The notes beneath the pieces were generated by a model. That model searched no databases, had not been told where the DNA came from, and worked only from the letters and a program-made list of their open reading frames with translations. Shown in pieces: positions 34,331 through 42,921 of a stretch of 55,580 bases of DNA; position 1 is the first letter of the stretch; each line of letters opens with the position of its first letter. A program made the translations under genes and the position numbers. The DNA is from Robinsoniella peoriensis (GTDB taxonomy: Bacteria; Bacillota; Clostridia; Lachnospirales; Lachnospiraceae), in assembly GCF_000797495.1 (NCBI RefSeq), contig NZ_JTGN01000012.1, forward strand, positions 136,973-192,552, in the 5' to 3' direction.

Positions 34331-35028
34331 GCTTGTCCTCCATTTTCATCTAAAATGTTTTCTATCTTGTAATGATTCATATTATGTATCGTATTCATAA
34401 TATGCAGCGTAGCCAGTTCATCTGCCTTATCCGGATTTCGTTCACGGATTGCTTCTAATATCTGTCGGTGTTCATAAGTCGACTTTTCTGCCCTTTCCTG
34501 ATGCTTCAGCGCCAGCTTACGGGCCCTTTGTACATAATGGTGGAAATCCGACAACAAATGTTCCAGCATTTTACTCTGACAGGCTTCATATAAAGTTTCA
34601 TGAAACTTGCTGTCTAACGAAAATAATTGCTCATAATGCTTCTGTTTCTCATGGAATTCCGCTAACATTATGATTTCTTCCAAATGCTCCAGCTCTTTTG
34701 GAGTGATGGACTCTGCAGCCATTCTGGCACATAATCCTTCCAGCCTTGCACGGATCATATAAATATCCTTGACGTCTGCGGGGGTAATTCCGGTCACATA
34801 AGCACCTTTATTTGGAACGATCTTTACCAGACCTTCCAGCTCCAGCTGTCTTAAGGCTTCCCGCACCGGAGTCCGGCTTACACCTAATTCTGCACCGATA
34901 GCAGTTTCCCGCAATTCTTCTTCCTGGCGGTATCTGCCATTTAAAATATCTTCCCGTATGGTATGGAACACCCTTCCACGAAGCGAATATTTATCATTTA
35001 CTTCTTTAAGCATTTCATGATTACTCAA
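34327..35028 (-). CDS. GntR-family (FCD/FadR type) regulator
   Basis: A 233-residue repressor or activator with an N-terminal GntR winged helix (SLRGRVFHTIREDILNGRY...ELGVSRTPVREALRQLELEGLV) and a C-terminal FCD ligand domain (IYMIRARLEGLCARMAAESI...FSLDSKFHETLYEACQ). The metal-binding histidines of FCD domains are probably those in DSKFHETL and the later HHY/HRQ/HIM positions. The TTG at 35,028 is chosen as start since GGAGG lies seven bases upstream. It is embedded between the citrate synthase and icd genes, and the palindrome at 36,472-36,493 is its likely operator. Confidence 0.9.
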   Translation of the reverse strand: MSNHEMLKEVNDKYSLRGRVFHTIREDILNGRYRQEEELRETAIGAELGVSRTPVREALRQLELEGLVKIVPNKGAYVTGITPADVKDIYMIRARLEGLCARMAAESITPKELEHLEEIIMLAEFHEKQKHYEQLFSLDSKFHETLYEACQSKMLEHLLSDFHHYVQRARKLALKHQERAEKSTYEHRQILEAIRERNPDKADELATLHIMNTIHNMNHYKIENILDENGGQA

Positions 35029-35051
35029 AATGATTCCTCCTGCCCTGCCTA

Positions 35052-36443
35052 CTATACTAAAACATAATTCAATTTTTTGCAACAGTCATCAATGACTTTT
35101 ATCAGTTCATTATCAGTAATTACTGTTACACGACCATCTTCATACTCTTTATCCACCCAATTTTTCACCATTTCAACAAGTGGCGCATCCTTTGACAGGC
35201 GCTTTTCTTCCGGCAGGCGATAGTATGTATTAATCCAATGTGCAATTCCAGCCAGACCGGACGTATTGGAAACAGCAACCAGTACCGGACGGTTCAGGAA
35301 CTTTTCTGTATCAAAAATATTATAGATTTCTTCATTTTTCAATAAACCATCAGCGTGGATACCTGCTCTCGTCACATTAAAATTCTGCCCTACAAATGGT
35401 GTTCTGGAAGGGATGTGATACCCGATCTCTCTCTGGTAATAATCTGCCATTTCCGTAATAACAGTTGTATCCATACCATCCAGTGTACCCCGAAGCTGTG
35501 CATATTCAAATACCATCGCCTCAATCGGAGTATTTCCCGTACGTTCTCCGATTCCAAAAAGGGAACAGTTTACGCCTGCCGCTCCGTAAAGCCATGCAGT
35601 TGTGGAATTGCTGACTGCTTTATAAAAATCATTGTGCCCATGCCACTCAATTAGCTCAGAAGGCACACCTGCATGTGTCATAATACCATAAATAATTCCC
35701 TGTACAGACCTGGGAATTACAGCACCGGCATAGTTTACGCCATACCCCATGGTATCACAACAGCGCACTTTAATTGGAATCTGGTATTCTTCCATCAATT
35801 TCATCAATTCTACGCAGAATGGAATTACATATCCATAAATATCTGCACGTGTGATATCTTCCAGATGGCATCTTGGACTGACACCGGTCTCCAGACATTC
35901 CTTAATTACACTGAGATAATGTTCCATTGCCTGCTTTCTTGTCATCTTCATCTTGTAGAAGATATGGTAATCCGAGCAGCTTACCAGAATTCCGGTTTCC
36001 TTCATCCCCAAATCTTTAACTAATTCAAAATCCTTTTTACTGGCACGGATCCAGCTGGTGACTTCCGGAAATTTATAGCCTCGTTCCATACATTTATAGA
36101 CAGCGTCCCTGTCCTTTTTGCTGTATAAGAAAAATTCGGATTGACGAATCTTACCGTTTGGTCCGCCCAGTTTATGAAAATAATCAAATAATGTCACAAT
36201 CTGTTCTGTGGTATAAGGTGCGCGGGACTGCTGCCCATCACGAAACGTAGTATCTGTAATCCAGATCTCTTCCGGCATATGGTGCGGCACAATACGGTCA
36301 TTGAAGGCAATCTTCGGTACTTCATCATAAGGAAACAGGTTACGGAAAACATTTGGCGTTTCTACGTCAACTAAATGATACATATGCTCTTCTAACTGCA
36401 GCAAGTTTGTGTGGGAATCCATTTTAACGCGTCGATTATCCAT
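35052..36443 (-). CDS. Re-citrate synthase-like enzyme (isopropylmalate/homocitrate synthase family)
   Basis: A 463-residue HMGL-type TIM-barrel enzyme: ITDTTFRDGQQSRAPYT carries the metal-binding aspartate, RCHLEDITRADIYG the catalytic region, and EWHGHNDFYKAVSNS the two metal histidines. Length and motifs resemble the Re-face citrate synthase described in Clostridium kluyveri more than LeuA: there is no C-terminal leucine-binding LeuA_dimer domain. The neighbours GntR and icd support citrate formation from acetyl-CoA and oxaloacetate for glutamate synthesis. Homocitrate or methylcitrate synthase activity is the alternative. The ATG has TAGGAGAG upstream. Confidence 0.85.
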   Translation of the reverse strand: MDNRRVKMDSHTNLLQLEEHMYHLVDVETPNVFRNLFPYDEVPKIAFNDRIVPHHMPEEIWITDTTFRDGQQSRAPYTTEQIVTLFDYFHKLGGPNGKIRQSEFFLYSKKDRDAVYKCMERGYKFPEVTSWIRASKKDFELVKDLGMKETGILVSCSDYHIFYKMKMTRKQAMEHYLSVIKECLETGVSPRCHLEDITRADIYGYVIPFCVELMKLMEEYQIPIKVRCCDTMGYGVNYAGAVIPRSVQGIIYGIMTHAGVPSELIEWHGHNDFYKAVSNSTTAWLYGAAGVNCSLFGIGERTGNTPIEAMVFEYAQLRGTLDGMDTTVITEMADYYQREIGYHIPSRTPFVGQNFNVTRAGIHADGLLKNEEIYNIFDTEKFLNRPVLVAVSNTSGLAGIAHWINTYYRLPEEKRLSKDAPLVEMVKNWVDKEYEDGRVTVITDNELIKVIDDCCKKLNYVLV

Positions 36444-36471
36444 GATTCAATCTCTCCTAAGGGTTTATTTT

Positions 36472-36505
36472 GTATCATTGTATACAATCATACACGTATT
36501 GTCAA
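36472..36505 (-). promoter_or_regulatory. Promoter with overlapping GntR-type operator, citrate synthase operon
   Basis: Minus-strand TTGACA (36,500-36,505) and TACAAT (36,477-36,482) are 17 bases apart. A perfect 12-base palindrome ATTGTATACAAT (36,477-36,488), extended to near symmetry over 36,472-36,493 (GTAT...ATAC), covers the -10 element. FCD-type GntR proteins commonly bind such TNGTATACNA sites, so repression by the operon's own regulator is the simplest reading. Confidence 0.75.
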
Positions 36506-36617
36506 TAGGGAAATGGGAATTTTTTGTAGAATCAACACTTTGCTGTTATAAGCTGGGTAAGGAAGCAGGCGGCAGAAGTAGGTGAGAAAACCAGCTTTGT
36601 ATCAACGAATGCTATCT

Positions 36618-36882
36618 CAGAAAGATGGGTGTGGGAAACTGGCATGGGCGGAGGAAGCGTAGAGCAGAGCTGAGTATTTACTTACCTTTTCGAAGTGCTT
36701 TTTGGCGGATAGTATTCGACTGGCTCCCATCGGATACTAAGCGGGTACTGAACCGAGAAATGCATCAGGATTTCTCGGTGAATGCCCGCGTGCCGCCAAA
36801 AAACGCTTCGAAAAGGTTAGAAAATACCAGTTCTGCGGCCAGCTGACGGAGCCCATGCCAGTTTCCCACACCCATCTTTCTG
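36618..36882. repeat. 265-bp nested palindromic element
   Basis: The ends 36,618-36,649 and 36,851-36,882 are perfect 32-base inverted repeats. Inside, CCTTTTCGAAGTGCTTTTTG onward (36,685-36,708) matches the complement of 36,793-36,816 at 22 of 24 positions, and ACCGAGAAA/TTTCTCGGT (36,752-36,779) closes the top. The whole could extrude as a cruciform or fold as one long RNA hairpin. A 73-codon frame inside is judged incidental. Related sequence occurs at 55,057-55,130 and 55,485-55,580. No transposase is present, so this may be a non-autonomous or palindromic intergenic repeat. The gap 36,500-36,944 contains nothing else I can name. Confidence 0.9.
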
Positions 36883-36944
36883 TACACTACCTATCATTTA
36901 CAAAGCGTCTTAATCAGCTACAATACTAGTACCAGTACCTCAAC

Positions 36945-38441
36945 CTACTCTTCCTTCGCCCATCCAAACGCATACTTCACGGCCTTGTCCCATCCTTTAA
37001 TCTTCTTAAGCCGCTCCTTTTCCGCCATTGCCGGTTTGAAGACACGGTCAACCTGCCAGTTTTGGATAACGGATTCTTTGTTATTCCAATATTCTACTGC
37101 AAGTCCTGCCAAATATGCTGCTCCCATCGCCGTTGTCTCTACACAGTCCGGGCGATGTACGGGCGCTCCTATGATATCTGACTGGAACTGCATCAAAAAA
37201 TTATTTGCACTTGCCCCTCCATCCACTTTCAGCGCTCTTACCTCTATGCCAGAGTCAGCTTCCATGGCTTTTAAGACATCGTTTACCTGATAGGCCAGAG
37301 ATTCCAGGGTTGCCCGAATGATATGGTATTTGTTGACACCTCTGGTGATTCCCACAATACTGCCCCTGGCATATTGATCCCAATATGGTGCACCAAGTCC
37401 GGTAAAAGCCGGCACTACATAACAGCCATTGGTATCCTTCACTTTTCCCGCCATATATTCGGAATCCGAAGCAGAGTCTATGAGGTGCAGTTCATCCCGC
37501 AGCCATTGTATTGCTGCTCCTGCCACGAAAATGGATCCTTCCAGCGCATAATTGACCGTACCGTTTAATCCCCACGCTATGGTAGTAACTAAACCATTGC
37601 TGGAAAAAACAGGGGTTTCCCCAGTATTCATCAGCATAAAGCAACCCGTTCCATATGTATTTTTGGCTTCTCCAGCCGTAAAACAGGTCTGCCCAAACAG
37701 TGCTGCCTGCTGATCTCCCGCCGCTCCCGCAATTGGTATTTCTCCTCCAAAATAAGATGCATCTGCCATTCCGTATACACAGCTTGAAGGTACTGGATTC
37801 GGAAGCATATTTACCGGGATCTGAAGTTCTTCCAGAATCTCCTCATCCCATTTCAGATCTTTAATATTAAAGAGCATGGTCCTGGACGCATTGGAATAAT
37901 CCGTCACATGAATTCTGCCTTTCGTAAGCTTCCATATAAGCCATGTCTCTACCGTTCCAAATAGAAGTTCCCCTTTACCTGCTCTTTCCCTGGCCCCTTC
38001 CACATTGTCCAGAATCCATTTGATTTTCGTTGCCGAAAAATAAGCATCAATAATCAGGCCTGTCTTTTTCCGGTAAACTTCTGTCAGACCTTTTTCTTTT
38101 AATGTATCACAGTATTCCGAAGTTCTCCTGCATTGCCACACGATTGCATGATAAACAGGCGATCCTGTTTTCTTGTCCCAGACAATTGCTGTCTCCCTTT
38201 GATTCGTAATACCAATCGCAGCAATATCTGCGGCAACTGCTCCAATTTTGGACATTGCCTCCACGGCAACGCCAAGTTGGGAAGACCATATTTCATCGGC
38301 ATCATGTTCAACCCATCCCGGCTTTGGAAAATACTGTGTAAACTCCTTTTGGGCAACACTGCATACCTCACCTTTTTCATTAAATAATATGCAGCGGTTG
38401 CTTGTAGTCCCAGCATCCAATGCCATAATATACTTTGCCAT
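36945..38441 (-). CDS. glpK: Glycerol kinase
   Basis: Phosphorylates glycerol to glycerol 3-phosphate. The FGGY fold begins AKYIMALDAGTTSNRCILF; family signatures include WCR-type contact WQCRRTSEYC, GAAGDQQAALFGQTCF and VDGGASANNFLMQFQSDI. Length 498 from the chosen ATG at 38,441; two in-frame ATGs three and five codons upstream are possible, and the ribosome binding site is weak for all. No glpF or glpD is adjacent, so it is a stand-alone gene behind the palindromic element. Confidence 0.95.
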   Translation of the reverse strand: MAKYIMALDAGTTSNRCILFNEKGEVCSVAQKEFTQYFPKPGWVEHDADEIWSSQLGVAVEAMSKIGAVAADIAAIGITNQRETAIVWDKKTGSPVYHAIVWQCRRTSEYCDTLKEKGLTEVYRKKTGLIIDAYFSATKIKWILDNVEGARERAGKGELLFGTVETWLIWKLTKGRIHVTDYSNASRTMLFNIKDLKWDEEILEELQIPVNMLPNPVPSSCVYGMADASYFGGEIPIAGAAGDQQAALFGQTCFTAGEAKNTYGTGCFMLMNTGETPVFSSNGLVTTIAWGLNGTVNYALEGSIFVAGAAIQWLRDELHLIDSASDSEYMAGKVKDTNGCYVVPAFTGLGAPYWDQYARGSIVGITRGVNKYHIIRATLESLAYQVNDVLKAMEADSGIEVRALKVDGGASANNFLMQFQSDIIGAPVHRPDCVETTAMGAAYLAGLAVEYWNNKESVIQNWQVDRVFKPAMAEKERLKKIKGWDKAVKYAFGWAKEE

Positions 38442-38603
38442 ATCCATTACCTGCACATTTGCAATTTCAAATGTTCCCTTCTGTTATCAATTCATATTTT
38501 TAATTTTAACATACTGATTATTACGATTCAAGCGACATTCATGGAAGTCGGGGCAAAACTATAAAGGTATGTAATTTGGGGAATATCTTCTCTAAACATA
38601 TAC

Positions 38604-38638
38604 AAAAAGACGGCCACAGCATTTACAATGCCGCAGCC
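38604..38638 (-). terminator. Terminator after the S8 peptidase gene
   Basis: GGCTGCGGCAT and ATGCTGTGGCC pair over 11 positions (three G-U) and are followed on the minus strand by TTTTTG. It lies 28 bases past the stop codon. Confidence 0.75.
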
Positions 38639-38665
38639 ACCCTCTTTTTTTACACTATTAAAAAA

Positions 38666-39565
38666 TTATTTCAGTAACGTCTCAATGTTAATCTGCCCCC
38701 AGCCCTGTTGGTAGCGTGGGCGTCCTATATCATCACAGGTCTCTTTCAGCTTCATTTTCACTTCTACATTTGTCATGCCAGGAGACCTGGATAAAAGAAG
38801 CGCTACTGCTCCGGAAACGATAGGCGTCGCCATGGAAGTTCCGCTTTTTGTGCAATAGTAGCCTTTACTACTCACATTAATGCTGTTACAGGATATGATT
38901 CTGGAACCGGGAGCTACAACATCCGGCTTACAGACGCACTCTTTTGTAGGGCCTCTGCCCGAATAATACAGTTTTTCATTGTTATAGCTTCCCACCTTCA
39001 TAAAATCATCTGAAGAGCCCACCGTAATAACTTTTTTACTGTTTCCGGGTGCCGTAATAGACATTGGATCCGGACCCATATTCCCGGCTGCAACTACCAC
39101 CACCAGCCCGGCATCCCATGCCCGCTCCACGCTGTCAACCAGTTTAAAATCCGCGTCATCCCCTTCCCGCTCTGTTCCCACGGAAATGTTTAATACTCGA
39201 ATATTATATAACTCTTTATTTTGGATTACCCAGTCAATTCCATTTAATACATCTTTTCTATTTCCGCCGCCTTTGCGGTCCAATACCTTTAATGACATTA
39301 CGTGGCATGCAGGTGCAATACCCCTGTATCTGCCACCGGACATTTTTCCATTCCCGGCGACAATCCCAATAACGTGGGTTCCATGGGAACAATCGTCATA
39401 CATCGACGCTCTTCCTCCCACGAAATCACGAAAACTACAAATTCTATCTCTGAAATCCGGGTGCGGATATGCCCCCGTATCTAATACCGCCACACCAATT
39501 CCCTGGCCTAAAATGCCTTTGCGATGAACATTTTCTACATTTACTGACAATCTGGCACGATTCAT
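38666..39565 (-). CDS. Subtilisin-family (S8) serine protease, AprX-like
   Basis: A 299-residue serine protease without signal peptide, hence probably cytoplasmic. The catalytic triad is intact: D29 in VAVLDTGAY, H61 in SHGTHVIGIVAG and S244 in SGTSMATP, with the oxyanion N162 in AAGNMG. It lacks a propeptide longer than about 15 residues (MNRARLSVNVENVHRKGILG) and matches intracellular AprX-like subtilases of clostridia. It is followed by a terminator; lgt lies upstream on the same strand. Confidence 0.92.
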   Translation of the reverse strand: MNRARLSVNVENVHRKGILGQGIGVAVLDTGAYPHPDFRDRICSFRDFVGGRASMYDDCSHGTHVIGIVAGNGKMSGGRYRGIAPACHVMSLKVLDRKGGGNRKDVLNGIDWVIQNKELYNIRVLNISVGTEREGDDADFKLVDSVERAWDAGLVVVVAAGNMGPDPMSITAPGNSKKVITVGSSDDFMKVGSYNNEKLYYSGRGPTKECVCKPDVVAPGSRIISCNSINVSSKGYYCTKSGTSMATPIVSGAVALLLSRSPGMTNVEVKMKLKETCDDIGRPRYQQGWGQINIETLLK

Positions 39566-39612
39566 TTCGCTCTAACCCTTTTTTACCAGTATACGTAAAA
39601 ATAAAAAGGTGG

Positions 39613-40371
39613 CTACTGTTCTTTCTTTTTTCGATGTGTTACAAAATACATCATTCCTACTCCGAATGCTACCATAAAGATGGAAATAAACTGTGATGTT
39701 GACAGCATCCCTACATTACCTCTTGGATCATTTCGGAAGATTTCTACAATAAATCTGCCCACACCATAGAGAATCAGATACATACTGATAACTTTACCAT
39801 CTTTCTTTTGCTTTCCGGCATACCAGATTAAAAATCCCGCAATCGCAAAATCTCCCAGGCTGGAAAAAATCTGGGTTGGAAGCAGAGAAACTCCGTTTGG
39901 CGCAAATTCAGAGTTATGAAATACAATTCCAATAGGACAATCTGTCTCCCGTCCATAACAGCAGCCCGCCAGCAGACAGCCGATTCTTCCAAATCCCTGA
40001 CCTATGGAAACGGACGGAACAATCAGGTCCATATATTGTAAAAAGTTCAGCTTTTTAAACCTGCTGTATACATAAAGAATAAGAATTCCTCCGATAATGC
40101 CTCCATATACAACAAATCCGTAAGCCAGGTCTGACCACAGGTTCCTGGAATGAATAATGTTATTCCATTCTGTAATAATAAATAAAATTTTAGCACCCAG
40201 CATACCGCCCACAATGCAGAGCAAACCCATATTAAAAACGATATCCTTATCTAATCCGTGTTTCTCTGCCCGTTTCATTCCGATCAGTATCGCAGCTAAA
40301 AATCCAATACCTATCATTAAACCATAGCCGTGAATGGTGATTGGTCCGATTGAAAATAAATCCGGTCTCAT
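39613..40371 (-). CDS. lgt: Prolipoprotein diacylglyceryl transferase
   Basis: Membrane enzyme that moves a diacylglyceryl group to the lipobox cysteine of prolipoproteins. The 252-residue sequence has about seven membrane segments, the N-terminal FSIGPITIHGYGLMIGIGF with the essential histidine and tyrosine, and the Lgt signature GRIGCLLAGCCYGRETDCP. GAGG-type site precedes the ATG at 40,371. The gene ends 47 bp before the subtilase gene. Its substrates include the TrpX-like lipoprotein in this window. Confidence 0.96.
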   Translation of the reverse strand: MRPDLFSIGPITIHGYGLMIGIGFLAAILIGMKRAEKHGLDKDIVFNMGLLCIVGGMLGAKILFIITEWNNIIHSRNLWSDLAYGFVVYGGIIGGILILYVYSRFKKLNFLQYMDLIVPSVSIGQGFGRIGCLLAGCCYGRETDCPIGIVFHNSEFAPNGVSLLPTQIFSSLGDFAIAGFLIWYAGKQKKDGKVISMYLILYGVGRFIVEIFRNDPRGNVGMLSTSQFISIFMVAFGVGMMYFVTHRKKKEQ

Positions 40372-40489
40372 TTGTTCTACCTCTTTTCTGTTTCAGTATA
40401 AATATTAAACCATGCACAATATTATTAGTATAACATAGGAATCACTATTTTCCCATATCTTATTAAAAAACATTAGAATTGGAGGTCAT

Positions 40490-42187
40490 ATGCCCAAAAA
40501 CGAATTACAAAACAAAATATACTCAAACGACTTTTATGATCTTGTCGTTTCCTATCAGGGGGCAGAAGAAAATCTTTCCAGGGACTTTCCTTTACTGGGG
40601 TCTCAGACCGTGGGCGGGGGCTATGCAATTTTACACGTAGACAAGACATTATTTCCCAGCAGTATCCTCTCTACTGTAGGATACACCACGATCCCGAAAT
40701 TGTATACCACTTTGGATACCACCAGTCTGGAGGTTTCCGGAATTTTAAGGACACAGAATCAGCCTATTTTGAATCTGAAGGGTGAAAATATTCTGCTGGG
40801 TTTTATCGATACCGGAATCGACTATACATTGGATGCCTTCCGAAAATCTGATGGTTCCAGCCGGATTCTCGGCATCTGGGATCAGACAGAGCGAACGGAT
40901 GATCCGCCGGATGAGCTATTCTATGGAAAAATATATACCAGAGATGATCTAAACACCGCACTTGCTTCCGATAATCCCCTAAGCATCGTTCCTGAAACGG
41001 ATGAAAACGGACATGGTACCTTTGTAGCCGGTGTCGCCGCCGGGAGTGAAGATCCGGAACAGGATTTTGTAGGAGCAGCCCCAATGAGTGACATTGCTGT
41101 TGTAAAATTAAAACCTGCCAAGAAGTATTTGAAGGATTTCTTCTTTGTTGCTGAAGATGCGCTGGCATTTCAGGAATCCGACATCATGACGGCGGTATAC
41201 TATCTTTATAATCTTGCAATTGACAACAACCTGCCCCTTGTAATCTGCATTGGACTTGGCAGCAATCAGGGAGACCATTCCGGTGCGTCCTTCCTGGACA
41301 GCTTCGTGTCCTACTATTCCAACTACACCGGCATTTACTGTGTGGTAGCTGCAGGTAATGAAGCCGGAATGGGACATCATTTCTACGGTAAAATTGCTGC
41401 TGAAAACGAATACCAGTCAGCAGAAATTCTGGTGGATAAGGATACCAAGGGGTTCTCTCTGGAAATTTGGGCCCAGGCTCCGGAGCTTTATTCCGTATCT
41501 GTCACCTCGCCTTTGGGGGAAACCATACCCGCCGTGCCTGCCAGACTGGGGCAAAGTACGGTAGAACGCCTGGTCTTAGAGAAAACAGTCATCTACATTG
41601 ATTATGAAATTGTAGAATTCACAACGGGCAGCCAATTAATACTGATACGATTTGAAAACCCCACACCGGGTCTTTGGAATATCAGTGTCATTAATAATAT
41701 TTTCATAAACGGTATCTTCCATATGTGGCTGCCAATTACAGGGCTTATCCCACCGGGAACTGTATTTTTAACTCCAAATCCGGATACCACGCTGACATCC
41801 CCTTCCCCAGCGGAGTCTGTGATTACCGTCAGTACTTATAATGCCTATGATAAGAGTCTCTTTATCAATTCCAGCCGCGGGTATACCCGCACAGGAGCCA
41901 TTAAGCCGGATATTGCCGCTCCAGGCGTCAATGTATATGGACCTGACGGATCGGGACGCTATATGCCAAGAACAGGTTCCAGCCTTGCCGCGGCACTGGC
42001 TGCAGGGTCGGTTGCCCTGTTGATCAACTGGGGGCTGACCAGATATACACCTCATGTCCTCAGTACCCGGGAAGTTAAAAATTTTCTGATCCGTGGTGCC
42101 GAACGCTCGGAAAACCTGCTCTATCCCAATCGTGAATGGGGATACGGCACCCTGAATGTATACCGAATTTTTGAGATTCTAAGATAA
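40490..42187 (+). CDS. S8 peptidase, Csp/germination-protease-like
   Basis: A 565-residue subtilase of the clostridial Csp type: an N-terminal prodomain-like region (1-95), a catalytic core split by a large insertion, and a complete triad, D107 in GFIDTGID, H175 in NGHGTFVAG and S498 in TGSSLAA, with N290 in VVAAGNE. The insertion between H and S (about 300-440) forms the jellyroll-like domain typical of CspB-like proteases that activate the spore cortex hydrolase SleC. No signal peptide. Unlike CspA or CspC pseudoproteases all catalytic residues are kept. GGAGG precedes the ATG. A germination role is inference. Confidence 0.85.
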   Translation: MPKNELQNKIYSNDFYDLVVSYQGAEENLSRDFPLLGSQTVGGGYAILHVDKTLFPSSILSTVGYTTIPKLYTTLDTTSLEVSGILRTQNQPILNLKGENILLGFIDTGIDYTLDAFRKSDGSSRILGIWDQTERTDDPPDELFYGKIYTRDDLNTALASDNPLSIVPETDENGHGTFVAGVAAGSEDPEQDFVGAAPMSDIAVVKLKPAKKYLKDFFFVAEDALAFQESDIMTAVYYLYNLAIDNNLPLVICIGLGSNQGDHSGASFLDSFVSYYSNYTGIYCVVAAGNEAGMGHHFYGKIAAENEYQSAEILVDKDTKGFSLEIWAQAPELYSVSVTSPLGETIPAVPARLGQSTVERLVLEKTVIYIDYEIVEFTTGSQLILIRFENPTPGLWNISVINNIFINGIFHMWLPITGLIPPGTVFLTPNPDTTLTSPSPAESVITVSTYNAYDKSLFINSSRGYTRTGAIKPDIAAPGVNVYGPDGSGRYMPRTGSSLAAALAAGSVALLINWGLTRYTPHVLSTREVKNFLIRGAERSENLLYPNREWGYGTLNVYRIFEILR

Positions 42188-42272
42188 ATAAAAAAAATTT
42201 TTTAAATATTGTAACCCAAACAAGCCTCCAGACATATCATGAAGTGTAATCAAAATTATCGGAGGAAGATAA

Positions 42273-42533
42273 ATGAGTGATTTAGCAGCAACAAATTGTG
42301 GATGTGGATGTGAAGAAAGAAATTGTGGATGCAACAACGGATGTGGCGGCGGATTCGGCGGCGGTTCTTGCCTGTGGATCATTATCCTTCTGTTCTGCTG
42401 TGGCGGAAACGGTGGATTCGGCGGCGGTTGTGGCGGATGCGGCAACGGTTGTGGCGGCGGATGCGGCGACAACTCCTGTATCTTAATCATCTTATTACTG
42501 CTCTGCTGTGGCGGATGTGGATCTCTTTGCTAA
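42273..42533 (+). CDS. Cys/Gly-rich small protein with two hydrophobic cores
   Basis: An 86-residue protein with 18 cysteines and about 30 glycines, built as two imperfect copies of the pattern Gly/Cys stretch - SC - hydrophobic run (LWIIILLF or ILIILLLL) - CCGG. Similar clostridial proteins are called chorion-class high-cysteine proteins; their function is unknown and a spore-coat or surface role has been guessed at only. GGAGG precedes the ATG and a clear terminator follows, so it is a real, single-gene transcript. It lies just after the Csp-like protease. Confidence 0.8.
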   Translation: MSDLAATNCGCGCEERNCGCNNGCGGGFGGGSCLWIIILLFCCGGNGGFGGGCGGCGNGCGGGCGDNSCILIILLLLCCGGCGSLC

Positions 42534-42543
42534 TTTCCACAAG

Positions 42544-42567
42544 AGCCCCCTTTATGGGGGCTTTTTT
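42544..42567 (+). terminator. Terminator after the Cys/Gly-rich gene
   Basis: AGCCCCC and GGGGGCT form a 7-bp stem with a 5-base loop, followed by TTTTTT, 11 bases past the stop. Confidence 0.9.
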
Positions 42568-42660
42568 CTATTTATATTGCAGCAATCGAAACAGAAAAAT
42601 CCTGGAGGCTTCAAGATTTTACACTTTCCAATACTTAAAACCTCCGTTATCATTAGTGGA

Positions 42661-42810
42661 CTATTTTTCAGAATCTTCTTTGTTTGTTTTCTTTTCCGCC
42701 GTAACCTTTTCTTTCTTTACTTTATTAAACACCTCTTCCTTTCTTCCTTTCATACATTCATCATCTACTTCGTAAAATGCATTACCATCTATAACAATAT
42801 GACGCGACAT
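42661..42810 (-). CDS. 49-residue charged protein of unknown function
   Basis: A short gene with an excellent AAGGAGG site before ATG 42,810. The product begins MSRHIVIDGNAFYEVDDECM and ends in a Lys/Glu-rich tail (VKKEKVTAEKKTNKEDSEK). The N-terminal half looks folded (beta-strand, then a helix), the tail disordered. I recognise no family. It lies convergent to the Cys/Gly-rich gene and divergent from the 157-residue gene. The strong ribosome binding site and sensible composition make it more likely real than chance. Confidence 0.6.
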   Translation of the reverse strand: MSRHIVIDGNAFYEVDDECMKGRKEEVFNKVKKEKVTAEKKTNKEDSEK

Positions 42811-42921
42811 TTTGTATCCTCCTTAATGAACTATACATATAATATATGAGAATTTGCCCCCATCTGTCATACTTCCCTGGTTTTACACATATATTTTTTC
42901 AAAACACATTGGCAGGAAAAT

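Noticed and set aside
35052..36443. 2-isopropylmalate synthase identity
   Set aside because: No C-terminal leucine-binding domain, no leu genes nearby, and the operon partner is isocitrate dehydrogenase.
36625..36846. 73-codon frame inside the 265-bp palindrome
   Set aside because: It has no ribosome binding site and its codons follow from the inverted-repeat sequence.
42323..42775. 150-codon Arg/Trp-rich frame
   Set aside because: It is the second reading frame of the Gly/Cys-rich gene and runs through that gene's terminator; composition is an artefact of GGCGGA repeats.
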